Assembly: GCF_001583495.1 (NCBI RefSeq)
Contig: NZ_LQAQ01000014.1
Location: 62,001 to 126,000, forward strand
Reading direction: 5' to 3'
DNA from: Flammeovirga sp. SJP92
GTDB lineage: Bacteria; Bacteroidota; Bacteroidia; Cytophagales; Flammeovirgaceae
DNA: 64,000 nt
In this document: piece after piece, positions 1 to 8,839 of the stretch
Position numbering within the stretch: the first letter of the stretch is position 1
How the letters are laid out: each line of letters opens with the position of its first letter
Position numbers and translations under genes: made by a program
Notes under the pieces: model-generated
Told to the model about the DNA's origin: nothing
What the model saw: the letters and a program-made list of their open reading frames with translations, nothing else
Databases searched by the model: none

Positions 1-344
1 CCTTTTCAATATTAAATGGTATTGGAGTATAAAGTTTAGAAAAAACGATCATTCAAAGATAGAAAAAATACAAGATTCAAAAAAAGTCCAAATTATTGTC
101 AAAACAAGGTTTCTTAATACATTTTAAGCAGAAAACTTAAAGCAACATTAATTCAAAGTATTGTACAAAATTATTTTTTTTGGATATATTGCAGCTTAAA
201 TAATAGAAACGATTAAAATATCTAATAAAAATAAACTGTAAACGAGCTTTTTGATTTCATTTCATAAAAACTGGATTATTCTTTGATTACTATATTGTAT
301 AATCAGTCATAAAGTAAATTTTATGAAAATTATATCCAATATTG

Positions 345-352
345 TAACTTTG
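345..352 (+). promoter_or_regulatory. Candidate -7 box (TAACTTTG) for the polysaccharide export operon
   Basis: The octamer fits the Bacteroidota -7 consensus TAnnTTTG exactly. It lies upstream of the export lipoprotein gene and would start transcription near 359. No clear TTG at -33 is visible; the region 1-344 is AT-rich and otherwise holds nothing I can support. Transcription start inferred, not shown. Confidence 0.45.
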
Positions 353-442
353 GACTATTCTTAAAAGCTCTCAGTTAACATATTGTTTTATCACTTTTCA
401 GAGACAAAAACTTTTTGGATTAACTTTTTAAATTACAAACAC

Positions 443-1258
443 TTGAATTCCAAGAAACTTTTATATTTTTTAGTAGGACTTACCCTTTGCGTAAGCAGCT
501 GTGTTTCAAACAAGAAATTAACTTACTTAAAACACGAAGGAGAGCTTCAAGAAGAAGTTGTTTATGACTCAATATACAGAACAACTCCAACGGTTCCTTT
601 AGCCTTGAATACTTTACGACCTTTTGATCAAATTCTTGTAGAAGTTAAAACAGTAACTCCCCCCGAATATAACCCATTTGCATATGTTGAAAGTATTGCT
701 GGAAATAATGTAGCCAATATTCAACATCCAGAACAAGGTAGCTTATTAGGATATACAATTAATGAAGAAGGCAATGTTGACTTACCTTTAATAGGAAATA
801 TTAAGTTAGCAGGTCTAACTTTTTCACAAGCTGAATTCAAAATAAAAGAAATACTCGATGATATGATGGATAACCCTGCTGTAAGGATTAAGTTATTAAA
901 CTTCAGGTATTCAATTTTAGGAGAAGTAACGAGACCTGGCATTTATGGCACTTTCAGTAGAGAAATGTCAATATTAGAAGCTGTTGCAAAAGCCGGTGGA
1001 ATAAAAGAATTTGGAGATAGAGCTAAGGTTAAACTACTAAGAAAAAATGGTGTAACTATGGAAACAATCTATCTCAATCTAAATGATGAAAAATTTGTAA
1101 ATAGTCCTTATTATTACTTACAACAGGAAGATGTTTTAGTAATACTCCCATTAAAAAGAAGACCTACTTTAGAATATGTCCAAAAAAACGTATCTATCGT
1201 AGCCTCAATAACAGCAGCACTTGTCTCTATTGTTACCCTAATTACTGTTAATCGATAA
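443..1258 (+). CDS. Polysaccharide biosynthesis/export lipoprotein (Wza-like)
   Basis: Outer-membrane export channel component for polysaccharide, expected to work with the tyrosine autokinase encoded 7 bases downstream. The product shows a lipoprotein signal ending in LTLCVSSC, then a Poly_export domain and a SLBB-type segment (around RYSILGEVTRPGIYG and the following 'AVAKAGGIKEFGDRAKVKLLRK'-type repeat), and a C-terminal hydrophobic stretch that could be a membrane anchor. There is no ATG near the start. I chose TTG at 443 because it gives a compact signal peptide beginning MNSKKLLYFL; an in-frame TTG at 383 would add 20 residues that do not look like a signal. At roughly 270 residues it is shorter than E. 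coli Wza and matches the Bacteroidota versions. Family assignment is firm; the exact start is uncertain. Confidence 0.9.
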   Translation: MNSKKLLYFLVGLTLCVSSCVSNKKLTYLKHEGELQEEVVYDSIYRTTPTVPLALNTLRPFDQILVEVKTVTPPEYNPFAYVESIAGNNVANIQHPEQGSLLGYTINEEGNVDLPLIGNIKLAGLTFSQAEFKIKEILDDMMDNPAVRIKLLNFRYSILGEVTRPGIYGTFSREMSILEAVAKAGGIKEFGDRAKVKLLRKNGVTMETIYLNLNDEKFVNSPYYYLQQEDVLVILPLKRRPTLEYVQKNVSIVASITAALVSIVTLITVNR

Positions 1259-1265
1259 AAATATC

Positions 1266-3638
1266 ATGCTTAAGGATAAAGATAATTATTACAATAAGAT
1301 ACAATCAGACCCCGAGGATAAAGCAATCCAAGATTTCAAGAAATGGTTTTATTTGTGTTTGGAACAGTGGAAATGGATCATTTTATCAATTTCAATCGGA
1401 TTGACTGCATCAATCCTAGTAAGTTTATATCAAACAAACCGTTGGTCTGTTACTACAGAACTTGTAAAAAAAAGTACTGAAAGGAAAAGTAATTCAACTG
1501 ATTTTATGTCAATGCTACCTATTGATGCAATGGGAGCTGAATTCAGTAAGATAAACTTAGAATATGAAAAACGATATTTTACATCTAATGAAGTATTGTA
1601 TAACCTAATCGACAAACTTAATTTGAATATTCATTATTATGACATAAAAGTTATTAAAGTTACAGAACTCTACAAAAACAGACCTTTTAGTATAATTTAT
1701 GATAAAGAATCCACATGGACTCCTTTCAATGAAAATATTAACTTGATACCCTTAGAAGGTTTTAAAGAATTTCAACTTATTGTTGACAGTGATACTTCTG
1801 CTATATTTTTTGAAGGTAAAACATTCAAATTCTCTAAAAAATATAATATCAATGGATTTATTTTTAAAGTTGTAAAAGAAGATATTTCTTTTGAGAACTT
1901 TAATGGACTCTCGTTCATAATAAACACCAACATTTTAGAATTAAGGAATTTAAGAAAAAAAATCTCTTTCAATGTTTTGGGTGAAAAAAACACTGATCTT
2001 CCATTGATTCAATTGAAAACTGAAGGCAGTATACCCATAAAAGAAAAAGATCTATTGAATGAGTTAGTTACTACAGTACAACAAAAAGATATTCAAGATA
2101 AGAACTTCGCGACCAAACAATCTGCTAAGTTTATTCAAGACCAACTTCAGATTATATCTGACTCTATGCAATTAATTGCAAATCAGGTATACAAATTAAA
2201 AACAGAAAACACAGAATTAGCTGGTGGTGCTGAATTAGTTTTTGAGAAAATATATAAATTAGATGACAAAAGGAATGAACTACAACTTAGCATTCGCTAC
2301 TGTGATTATTTACTGAATAATATGAGTTCAGGAGATCAAGAAGAAATACTAATGCCTGAATCCTATGGAATAAAAGGTTCTCAATTAACCGAAATGCTAA
2401 GCATATATTCAGAAATGAAGCTAAAAGATGCACTTTCTAATCAAAGGTTAAAGAAATCAATTCTTTATCAAGAAGATGCTATTGAAAGAGAGAAGGCATT
2501 AAAAGAATTAAGATTAAAAATTTCGGACGCAATAAGAAGCACGAAAAAAGCACTTAATATTCAATTAGAAGAATTAAATCTAGAATTAAAAAAATCAATA
2601 CAATCTACTAATACCCTTCTATCTGAAGAAAAAACACTTCAAGATTATCAAAGACTTTTCGAAACTCATGAACAACTGTACAAATTACTTTTAGAAAAAC
2701 AAGCAGAATACAGCATTAGAGCCGCAAGCACAATAAGTGATTATACAATGCTTTCAGTCCCTGAAAGCAGTGAGTTCCCCGTTTTCCCTAAAAGAAAACT
2801 CAATGTATTAATTGGCTTTATTTTAGGTTTTTCATTACCAGTAGGAATATTATACATTATTGTCTTATTTGACACGAAAGTTCGAGATGAAGTAGATGTG
2901 AAAGATATTTGTGACAAACCGTACATTGGCAACATTATCTCTCAAGACACATCAGCCCTATTAGATCCTCTTACACGATCTTTAGCTGCTGAAAGTTATA
3001 GAAACTTTAGAACAAACCTCCAATTTATGCTGGGAGATAAAGATAAATTTACAATTCTCATCACCTCATCAATTAGTGGTGAAGGAAAAAGTGTCACTTC
3101 TGCAAACCTTGCTAATTTTTATACGATTCTTAATAAAAGAGTTATATTAATTGGAGCAGACTTAAGGAAACCTGTTTTTAAAAAACTTTTCCCAAAAAAT
3201 AATGAGAACATTGGCCTTTCTAATTATTTAAGTTCAGGTAAAAATATTGATGATTATATCCAAAAAACTGATAATGAAAACTTGGACTTAATATTGTCAG
3301 GAACTATCCCTCCAAATCCGACAGAGTTACTACAAGGTAAAAAAATGAAAGAATTAATGGATGATTTAAATGATAAATATGACATAGTTATTTATGATAC
3401 AGCTCCAATAGGTATAGTTTCCGATGCTCGAAAAATGATGGAAAAAGCAGATCTTGTTTGTTACGCAATTAGGCAAGGACGCACCCCTAAATCTCAGTTA
3501 GAAAGAGCTTTACAAAACTTTCTACCATCCAAAGAAATCAAAGTGGCATTATTTATGACGGATGTAAATATGAGTAGAAAAGGAGGATATCAATACTCTT
3601 ACTACGGAAAAGACTATATTTCTTACTTAGAAAAGTAA
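1266..3638 (+). CDS. Polysaccharide co-polymerase / tyrosine autokinase (Wzc-like)
   Basis: Inner-membrane chain-length regulator and BY-type tyrosine kinase, 790 residues. A Wzz-type N-terminal membrane segment (about residues 35-55) is followed by a long periplasmic region rich in coiled coil (about 270-490), a second membrane segment near 510-540, and a cytoplasmic kinase. Kinase motifs are Walker A SGEGKS (about 603-609), Walker A' VILIGADLRKP, and Walker B IVIYDTAP (about 706). The tail is tyrosine-rich (YQYSYYGKDYISYLEK), the usual autophosphorylation cluster. It is fused in one chain, as in proteobacterial Wzc, rather than split as in Gram-positive bacteria. It sits 7 bases after the export lipoprotein, so the two are surely co-transcribed. 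No separate tyrosine phosphatase gene is seen nearby. Confidence 0.95.
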   Translation: MLKDKDNYYNKIQSDPEDKAIQDFKKWFYLCLEQWKWIILSISIGLTASILVSLYQTNRWSVTTELVKKSTERKSNSTDFMSMLPIDAMGAEFSKINLEYEKRYFTSNEVLYNLIDKLNLNIHYYDIKVIKVTELYKNRPFSIIYDKESTWTPFNENINLIPLEGFKEFQLIVDSDTSAIFFEGKTFKFSKKYNINGFIFKVVKEDISFENFNGLSFIINTNILELRNLRKKISFNVLGEKNTDLPLIQLKTEGSIPIKEKDLLNELVTTVQQKDIQDKNFATKQSAKFIQDQLQIISDSMQLIANQVYKLKTENTELAGGAELVFEKIYKLDDKRNELQLSIRYCDYLLNNMSSGDQEEILMPESYGIKGSQLTEMLSIYSEMKLKDALSNQRLKKSILYQEDAIEREKALKELRLKISDAIRSTKKALNIQLEELNLELKKSIQSTNTLLSEEKTLQDYQRLFETHEQLYKLLLEKQAEYSIRAASTISDYTMLSVPESSEFPVFPKRKLNVLIGFILGFSLPVGILYIIVLFDTKVRDEVDVKDICDKPYIGNIISQDTSALLDPLTRSLAAESYRNFRTNLQFMLGDKDKFTILITSSISGEGKSVTSANLANFYTILNKRVILIGADLRKPVFKKLFPKNNENIGLSNYLSSGKNIDDYIQKTDNENLDLILSGTIPPNPTELLQGKKMKELMDDLNDKYDIVIYDTAPIGIVSDARKMMEKADLVCYAIRQGRTPKSQLERALQNFLPSKEIKVALFMTDVNMSRKGGYQYSYYGKDYISYLEK

Positions 3639-3646
3639 TTATTTAT

Positions 3647-3654
3647 TAATTTTG
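3647..3654 (+). promoter_or_regulatory. Candidate -7 box (TAATTTTG) before the barrel gene
   Basis: Exact match to TAnnTTTG, 26 bases before the ATG at 3680 and just after the kinase stop codon. It suggests the barrel gene can be transcribed separately. No -33 TTG is evident. Confidence 0.35.
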
Positions 3655-3679
3655 AAAAAAAAATTTAACTATAGATACA

Positions 3680-4381
3680 ATGAAATCCTTACTACTAGTC
3701 CCAATATTAATTTGCTTAAATATAGGTGTTTACGCACAATCTCATAGGTCTTTAAATCTCATTGAGCGCACGAATTATTTTTTAATTGGAGGAAATATAG
3801 GTGTAGCATATTTATCAGGTGGTTACGCTAATCAAACTCCACAACAGGTCGACCTATCAGCTGCAAGACCAGCAATCACTGGTTACCTCCAAACTAAAAT
3901 TTCAAAAAGATGGCATGTTAGAGCACAAGGATCGCTTATGATGTTAACTTCAAAGGATAAACGTGCTAATCAAGAAACTACGGGTCAAAAAGCATTTGAA
4001 ACGATCCTTTTTGACTTCGCTCCGCTTTTTGTTTACGATTTAGGAGTTAATAAAAAATATAAAAGAAGATCACCTTATAGTAGAAAAAAAGGGTCCCTAA
4101 TTTCGTGGTATTTAGTTGGGGGTACAGGATTGTTTGCAGCTAATGTAAAAAACTATATTGGAGGAACTTCTGGCAATAGATATGGAGGTACACTAAATGG
4201 CGGTTTAGGCTTAAGGTATACAATTTCTGAAAATTGGATTTTCAATGCAGAAGCATTAGGTAGATTAAGTACTACTACCACTTTAGATGGCACAAGATCG
4301 CAAAAACTTCCTGTTGACCTTTATCTTACTACACAAATTGGTGTTGCATACAGGATACCTGGTATGCGTATTATGAGATAA
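3680..4381 (+). CDS. Outer-membrane beta-barrel protein
   Basis: A 233-residue secreted protein with a signal peptide ending at VYAQ. The mature part alternates short polar and aromatic strands separated by glycine-rich turns, ending in a strand 'IGVAYRIPGMRIMR', which fits an eight- or ten-stranded outer-membrane barrel of the broad OmpA/porin type. It has no recognised enzyme motif. Position between the export/kinase pair and the antiterminator suggests a part in surface polysaccharide export or anchoring, but that is inference from neighbourhood. A hairpin terminator follows at 4394-4424. Confidence 0.7.
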   Translation: MKSLLLVPILICLNIGVYAQSHRSLNLIERTNYFLIGGNIGVAYLSGGYANQTPQQVDLSAARPAITGYLQTKISKRWHVRAQGSLMMLTSKDKRANQETTGQKAFETILFDFAPLFVYDLGVNKKYKRRSPYSRKKGSLISWYLVGGTGLFAANVKNYIGGTSGNRYGGTLNGGLGLRYTISENWIFNAEALGRLSTTTTLDGTRSQKLPVDLYLTTQIGVAYRIPGMRIMR

Positions 4382-4393
4382 ACGCTAGTTATT

Positions 4394-4424
4394 TTCATAA
4401 GCCTGTATAATATAGGCTTATGAA
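4394..4424 (+). terminator. Hairpin terminator after the barrel gene
   Basis: Arms TTCATAAGCCT and AGGCTTATGAA form an 11-bp perfect stem around a 9-base loop, 13 bases after the stop at 4381. A weak T-rich tail (ATATTTCTTTC) follows. It would separate the barrel gene from the antiterminator gene at 4457. Confidence 0.6.
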
Positions 4425-4456
4425 TATTTCTTTCTATATAGATTAAGACTTAACAA

Positions 4457-4972
4457 ATGACTATCAAAGAAACAAGACAATGGTTAGTAATTTATACCAA
4501 ACCAAGGTCTGAAAAGAAAGTTGCTGAGCGTTTAAATAAAAAAGGATTTTTCACTTATTGCCCTACCTTTACCTCAATACGACAGTGGAGTGATCGAAAA
4601 AAGAAAATCATCATACCAGTGATACCATCTTATGTTTTTGTTAAACTCAATGAACTAGAAAGGTGGGAAGTTTTAAAAGATCCAGGTGTTCTTAACTTTA
4701 TTTTTTGGCAAGGAAAACCTGCTGTCATAAAAGATGACCAGCTTAATTTATTTAAGAACTTCATCAATAATACACCTGAACATTCTGATATTAAAGTTGA
4801 AGATTTAAGCAAAGGTGATAGGGTCTTAATTAAAAACAGTGCTTTTACAGATCAAAGTGGGATAATTGAATCAATACATAAAAATAAATTGGAACTTATT
4901 CTACTAGAATTAAACTTAAAGGTGATTTGTTCCCCAAATCAAATTAGAATACAAGAAAAAGTTGTAGATTAG
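4457..4972 (+). CDS. UpxY-like NusG-family transcription antiterminator
   Basis: A NusG paralogue of 171 residues. It carries an NGN domain (residues about 8-105; WLVIYTKPRSEKKVAERL at the start and IPSYVFVKL in the middle) and a C-terminal KOW-like domain (about 115-160, KGDRVLIKNSAFTDQSGIIES). In Bacteroides, UpxY proteins bind early in capsule operons and let RNA polymerase read through terminators in the leader. Here the gene sits between the export genes and the first sugar-biosynthesis genes, the usual place. Its own stop codon TAG is the first triplet of a very strong terminator palindrome (4970-5025). Family is firm; the target operon is inferred from position. Confidence 0.92.
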   Translation: MTIKETRQWLVIYTKPRSEKKVAERLNKKGFFTYCPTFTSIRQWSDRKKKIIIPVIPSYVFVKLNELERWEVLKDPGVLNFIFWQGKPAVIKDDQLNLFKNFINNTPEHSDIKVEDLSKGDRVLIKNSAFTDQSGIIESIHKNKLELILLELNLKVICSPNQIRIQEKVVD

Positions 4973-5033
4973 CCTACACATCAGAAGCCAATGATGTTCA
5001 TCATTGGCTTCTGATGTGTAGGCTAAATTTTTT
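4970..5033 (+). terminator. Very strong intrinsic terminator/attenuator before rfbB
   Basis: Arms at 4970-4995 and 5000-5025 are perfect reverse complements over 26 bp, around a 4-base loop, followed by AATTTTTTAT. The left arm starts with the stop codon of the antiterminator gene. The rfbB start codon is only 16 bases after the right arm, so transcription from upstream must pass this structure. The right arm also holds TTG (5004-5006) and TAAATTTT (5024-5031), a possible weak promoter that would give an almost leaderless rfbB transcript. Confidence 0.85.
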
Positions 5034-5041
5034 ATACTAAA

Positions 5042-6091
5042 ATGAAAAATATTTTAATTACCGGTGGTGCAGGATTCATCGGTTCACATGTCGTGAGACA
5101 GTTTGTTAATAACTATCCAGAATATCATATTTTCAATCTAGATGCCCTCACATATGCTGGTAATTTAGAAAACTTAAAAGATATCGAGAATAAAGAGAAT
5201 TACACGTTTATAAAAGGTGACATCACTAATGAACTATTTATAAATGATATTTTCTCAAAATATAAATTTGAAAGTGTAATACACCTTGCTGCAGAATCTC
5301 ATGTTGATCGTTCTATAAGCGATCCTCTTGCTTTTGCAAAGACTAATATTCTTGGTACAATGATTCTATTGAATGCATTCAAGAATGAAGTTGATTACAC
5401 GAAAAACAATTCATTGTTTTACCATATAAGTACTGACGAAGTGTATGGTACTTTGGGTGAAACTGGATTATTCACTGAAACCACGCCATATGATCCAAAC
5501 TCTCCATATTCAGCTTCAAAAGCAAGTTCTGATCACTTTGTTAGAGCTTATGGAGAAACATATAACATACCTTATGTTATCACAAACTGCTCTAATAACT
5601 ATGGTGAATTTCAATTCCCAGAAAAGTTAATTCCTCTATGTATCAATAATATTATTAATAATAAACCACTTCCAATCTATGGGGATGGCAAATACACTAG
5701 AGATTGGCTATATGTTGTTGATCACGCCAAAGCAATAGATCTAGTTTTCCATAAAGGGAAAAATGGGGATACCTATAATATTGGCGGGTTTAATGAATAT
5801 CAAAACATTGACCTTGTAAAAGAACTTTGCAAACAGATGGATCAAAAATTAGGACGAGAAGAAAATACTTCAGAACAACTAATTACATTTGTAAAAGATA
5901 GACCTGGACATGATTTAAGATATGCAATTGACGCTACTAAAATCAATAAAAATTTAGGATGGAAGCCTTCTGTAACATTTGAAGAAGGGCTGAGTAAAAC
6001 AATTGATTGGTATTTAAATAACACAGAGTGGTTAGAAAATATCACAAAAGGTACTTATCAAAAATATTACGACCAACAATATTCAAAATAA
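5042..6091 (+). CDS. rfbB: dTDP-glucose 4,6-dehydratase
   Basis: Second step of dTDP-L-rhamnose synthesis: dTDP-glucose to dTDP-4-keto-6-deoxyglucose, NAD-dependent, cytosolic. The 349 residues show the Rossmann motif GGAGFIGSH (8-16), the catalytic TDE (ISTDEVYG) and YSASK motif (about 156-160), and the family-typical '[13 protein letters not shown]'. Length is normal. It is the first of the rhamnose genes and runs into rfbA with a one-base gap. It begins 16 bases after a strong terminator hairpin, so its expression probably depends on read-through. Confidence 0.97.
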   Translation: MKNILITGGAGFIGSHVVRQFVNNYPEYHIFNLDALTYAGNLENLKDIENKENYTFIKGDITNELFINDIFSKYKFESVIHLAAESHVDRSISDPLAFAKTNILGTMILLNAFKNEVDYTKNNSLFYHISTDEVYGTLGETGLFTETTPYDPNSPYSASKASSDHFVRAYGETYNIPYVITNCSNNYGEFQFPEKLIPLCINNIINNKPLPIYGDGKYTRDWLYVVDHAKAIDLVFHKGKNGDTYNIGGFNEYQNIDLVKELCKQMDQKLGREENTSEQLITFVKDRPGHDLRYAIDATKINKNLGWKPSVTFEEGLSKTIDWYLNNTEWLENITKGTYQKYYDQQYSK

Positions 6092-6092
6092 T

Positions 6093-7001
6093 ATGAAAGG
6101 TATTGTCTTAGCTGGTGGTTCTGGAACTCGTTTATATCCTATAACAAAAGGAACTTCTAAGCAATTACTCCCGATTTATGATAAACCAATGATATACTAC
6201 CCTATTTCAGTATTGATGCTTGCTGGAATAAAAGAGATCTTAATTATCTCAACCCCACACGACCTACCTAATTTCAAAAAGTTATTAGGAAATGGCAAAG
6301 ATTTAGGTGTAAGTTTCTCATACATTGAGCAACCTTCTCCAGATGGACTTGCTCAAGCTTTTATCTTAGGTAAAGAGTTTATAGGAAATGACGATGTTTG
6401 TCTTGTTTTGGGTGACAATATCTTCTATGGACATGGTATGACTGATCTCATCAAACAAGCCAGAATCAATGTCAAAAGAGAACGAAAATCAACTGTTTTT
6501 GGCTATTACGTTAATGATCCTGAAAGGTATGGAGTAGCTGAGTTTGATAATGAAGGTAATGTTGTAAGTATAGAAGAAAAACCATCTCAGCCAAAGTCAA
6601 ATTATGCTGTTGTTGGACTCTATTTTTACACTAATGATGTTGTTAAAATTGCACATACGATAAAACCATCAGACAGGGGGGAATTAGAAATTACAACTGT
6701 CAATGAAATATTTCTAAAGCAAGAGTGCTTGAAAGTTGAACTAATGGGAAGAGGATATGCTTGGTTAGATACAGGGACTCATGATTCACTTTTAGAGGCT
6801 AGTAGTTTTATACAGACGATTGAAAAACGACAAGGGTTAAAAGTAGCTTGTCTAGAGGAAATAGCATATGACCAAGGATTTATTTCAAAAGAGCAAGTTG
6901 AAATATTAGCTCAACCTTTATTGAAGACAGGATATGGAAAGTATTTAATCAAAAAGATTAACTCTAATGTAATAACTCCTCATAATCCTTCAAAGATCTA
7001 A
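6093..7001 (+). CDS. rfbA: Glucose-1-phosphate thymidylyltransferase
   Basis: First step of the dTDP-L-rhamnose pathway: dTTP plus glucose-1-phosphate to dTDP-glucose. The 302-residue protein has the nucleotidyltransferase signature GGSGTRLYP (8-16), the conserved [15 protein letters not shown], the metal-binding VLGDNIFYG, and [13 protein letters not shown]. Length is the usual size for RmlA. It is translationally close-coupled to rfbB (one base between). A 132-base gap separates it from rfbC; this gap holds a 9-bp inverted repeat (7002-7010 and 7067-7075) with a smaller hairpin inside it. Confidence 0.97.
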   Translation: MKGIVLAGGSGTRLYPITKGTSKQLLPIYDKPMIYYPISVLMLAGIKEILIISTPHDLPNFKKLLGNGKDLGVSFSYIEQPSPDGLAQAFILGKEFIGNDDVCLVLGDNIFYGHGMTDLIKQARINVKRERKSTVFGYYVNDPERYGVAEFDNEGNVVSIEEKPSQPKSNYAVVGLYFYTNDVVKIAHTIKPSDRGELEITTVNEIFLKQECLKVELMGRGYAWLDTGTHDSLLEASSFIQTIEKRQGLKVACLEEIAYDQGFISKEQVEILAQPLLKTGYGKYLIKKINSNVITPHNPSKI

Positions 7002-7133
7002 GCGATCAATATTTTAAATTATGTATATTAGTTTATATCTAATTAAGCTAGATTAGAAAGGATTACATTGATCGCAATACGATTATTTTTTTTTAAATAC
7101 TGATGACATTCGTTATTCAGCGGATATGATATC

Positions 7134-7664
7134 ATGGAAATTATTGAAACAAAAATAAAGGATTTATATATCCTTAAACCAAATGTTTTTGGGGATAAAC
7201 GTGGTTACTTTATGGAATCATATAAGGAAACTTGGTTTAAAGAAAATTTCCCTCATTTACATTTTATACAAGATAACGAATCACAATCCTCTAAGGGTGT
7301 GTTAAGAGGTTTACATTATCAAGAAGGTAGATATTCCCAAACAAAATTAGTTCGTGTCATACAAGGAGAAGTATTAGATGTCGCTGTAGATTTAAGGACA
7401 GAATCCCCAACGTATGGTCATCACGTAAGTGTTATTTTAAGTGCAGAAAATAAAACACAATTTCTCATCCCAAGAGGTTTTGCCCACGGTTTTCTTGTAT
7501 TAAGTGATACAGCAATCTTTTCTTACAAAGTAGACGCACCTTACTCTCCTGAAAATGAAAATGGCATAATATGGAATGACCCTTCATTAAAAATTGATTG
7601 GCACCTTGATCATGATAAAATTATTTTATCAGATAAAGATCTAACTTTACCTTTTTTCAAGTAA
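7134..7664 (+). CDS. rfbC: dTDP-4-dehydrorhamnose 3,5-epimerase
   Basis: Third step of dTDP-L-rhamnose synthesis. A 176-residue cupin-fold protein with the family motifs FGDKRGYFMESY, RGLHYQ (the catalytic histidine, about residue 60), the second conserved 'VLDVAVDLR', and IPRGFAHGFLVLSD. Full length for RmlC. The ATG at 7134 gives the normal N terminus. A hairpin terminator follows 14 bases after the stop, so rfbD behind it needs read-through or its own promoter. Confidence 0.96.
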   Translation: MEIIETKIKDLYILKPNVFGDKRGYFMESYKETWFKENFPHLHFIQDNESQSSKGVLRGLHYQEGRYSQTKLVRVIQGEVLDVAVDLRTESPTYGHHVSVILSAENKTQFLIPRGFAHGFLVLSDTAIFSYKVDAPYSPENENGIIWNDPSLKIDWHLDHDKIILSDKDLTLPFFK

Positions 7665-7678
7665 AATACTATATATAC

Positions 7679-7716
7679 AAACGCTAAAGCAATATATTTA
7701 ATTTGCTTTAGCGTTT
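7679..7716 (+). terminator. Hairpin terminator between rfbC and rfbD
   Basis: AAACGCTAAAGCA (7679-7691) pairs perfectly with TGCTTTAGCGTTT (7704-7716), a 13-bp stem. The sequence after it (ATTATTATATC) is T-rich but not a clean T run. The remaining intergenic bases to 7868 are AT-rich; a TATATTTTG at about 7800 resembles a -7 box with one extra base. Confidence 0.65.
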
Positions 7717-7868
7717 ATTATTATATCTCATAGTCTCACACCTATTCCTATCCGCCTATTATTTAATTTTTATAAACTTCTAAAAGAAAAAAGTTATTTT
7801 ATATTTTGTCCGACTGTAATTAAATAATAAACACAGTTTTTTGTATTACCCTATTTTTATATCAAATC

Positions 7869-8726
7869 ATGAATATTCTTGTAACAGGCAAAAATGGGCA
7901 ATTAGGCTCGGAAATAAATGCCCTTTCAACTCAGTACTCAGATTTTAATTTTCATTTTACAGATATTGAAGAATTAGATATTACAGACAAAAACGCCATT
8001 GATAATTTCTTTTCCTTGAATAAAATTGATTTAATTATCAACTGTGCTGCTTATACTGCTGTAGATAAGGCAGAGGATGATATAATAGCAGCTAATAAAG
8101 TAAATAACCTAAGTGTAAGATACTTGACAGAAGTTGCCGAGCAGTATTATTCTAGGATTATACATATTTCAACAGATTATGTTTTTGATGGAAAACACTA
8201 TCTCCCTTATAAAGAAACTGATAATACTAATCCGATCAGTGTTTATGGAAAAACAAAACTGAATGGCGAATCCCATGTTATAAATTCAAAAGTGCCAGCA
8301 CTTGTCATTAGAACATCTTGGGTCTATTCTCAGTTTGGAAATAATTTTGTAAAAACCATGCTTCGTTTAGGAAACGAAAGAGAAAATATTGGTGTAATTG
8401 GAGATCAGATTGGCACACCTACTAATGCAAATGATCTTGCTAAAGCTTGTCTTGACATAGCTTCTAAAACTGAATTATGGAGTAAAAAAAATGAAATTTA
8501 TCACTTCTCAAACCTAGGAATTTGCAGTTGGTATGACTTTGCAAATGAAATTATGAAATTGAGTGATATCAACTGTAAGATAAATCAAATTGAAACAATA
8601 GATTATCCAACTAAAGCTCAAAGACCGCAATACTCGGTCCTCAATAAAAAGAAAATTACTGAACAATTTGGCATTGATAATTTTCATTGGAGTGATTCTT
8701 TACAGAAAATGATCAAAGCTATTTAG
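7869..8726 (+). CDS. rfbD: dTDP-4-dehydrorhamnose reductase
   Basis: Last step of dTDP-L-rhamnose synthesis, NAD(P)H-dependent. The 285 residues carry the Rossmann glycine motif GKNGQLGSE (7-15), the 'NCAAYTAVDKAE' segment, ISTDYVFDG, and the catalytic YGKTK motif. Length is normal for RmlD. It completes the rhamnose pathway of this locus. A 204-base gap with a terminator lies before it, and directly after its stop begins an island of broken insertion sequences; its last codon and stop lie inside a sequence repeated at 10443. Confidence 0.96.
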   Translation: MNILVTGKNGQLGSEINALSTQYSDFNFHFTDIEELDITDKNAIDNFFSLNKIDLIINCAAYTAVDKAEDDIIAANKVNNLSVRYLTEVAEQYYSRIIHISTDYVFDGKHYLPYKETDNTNPISVYGKTKLNGESHVINSKVPALVIRTSWVYSQFGNNFVKTMLRLGNERENIGVIGDQIGTPTNANDLAKACLDIASKTELWSKKNEIYHFSNLGICSWYDFANEIMKLSDINCKINQIETIDYPTKAQRPQYSVLNKKKITEQFGIDNFHWSDSLQKMIKAI

Positions 8727-8804
8727 GGAGTCTTGGAGAAAGGTTAACTACCTGATAACAAGATGTTTTCTGAATATAAGAGCATATAAAAACCCCGAAA
8801 AATG
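8719..8804 (+). repeat. Diverged direct repeat, copy A
   Basis: CTATTTAGGGAGTCTT (8719-8734), AAAGGTTAACTACCT (8739-8753) and AAACCCCGAAAAATG (8790-8804) occur in the same order at 10443-10519. Spacing differs slightly. Copy A overlaps the end of rfbD and the left half of its terminator. Confidence 0.7.
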
Positions 8805-8830
8805 TCCAATTTGGCTTTTTTCGGGGTTTT
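8789..8830 (+). terminator. Terminator after rfbD
   Basis: AAAACCCCGAAAAA (8789-8802) pairs with TTTTTTCGGGGTTTT (8816-8830), 14 bp with a 14-base loop. The arms end in A and T runs, so it could act on both strands. Confidence 0.8.
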
Positions 8831-8839
8831 AGCTTGTCT

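Noticed and set aside
1-344. Possible gene at the left edge
   Set aside because: AT-rich sequence with stops in all frames and no recognisable protein.
7002-7075. 9-bp inverted repeat GCGATCAAT/ATTGATCGC between rfbA and rfbC
   Set aside because: The arms are 56 bases apart with no T run; too weak to call a terminator or a mobile-element end.
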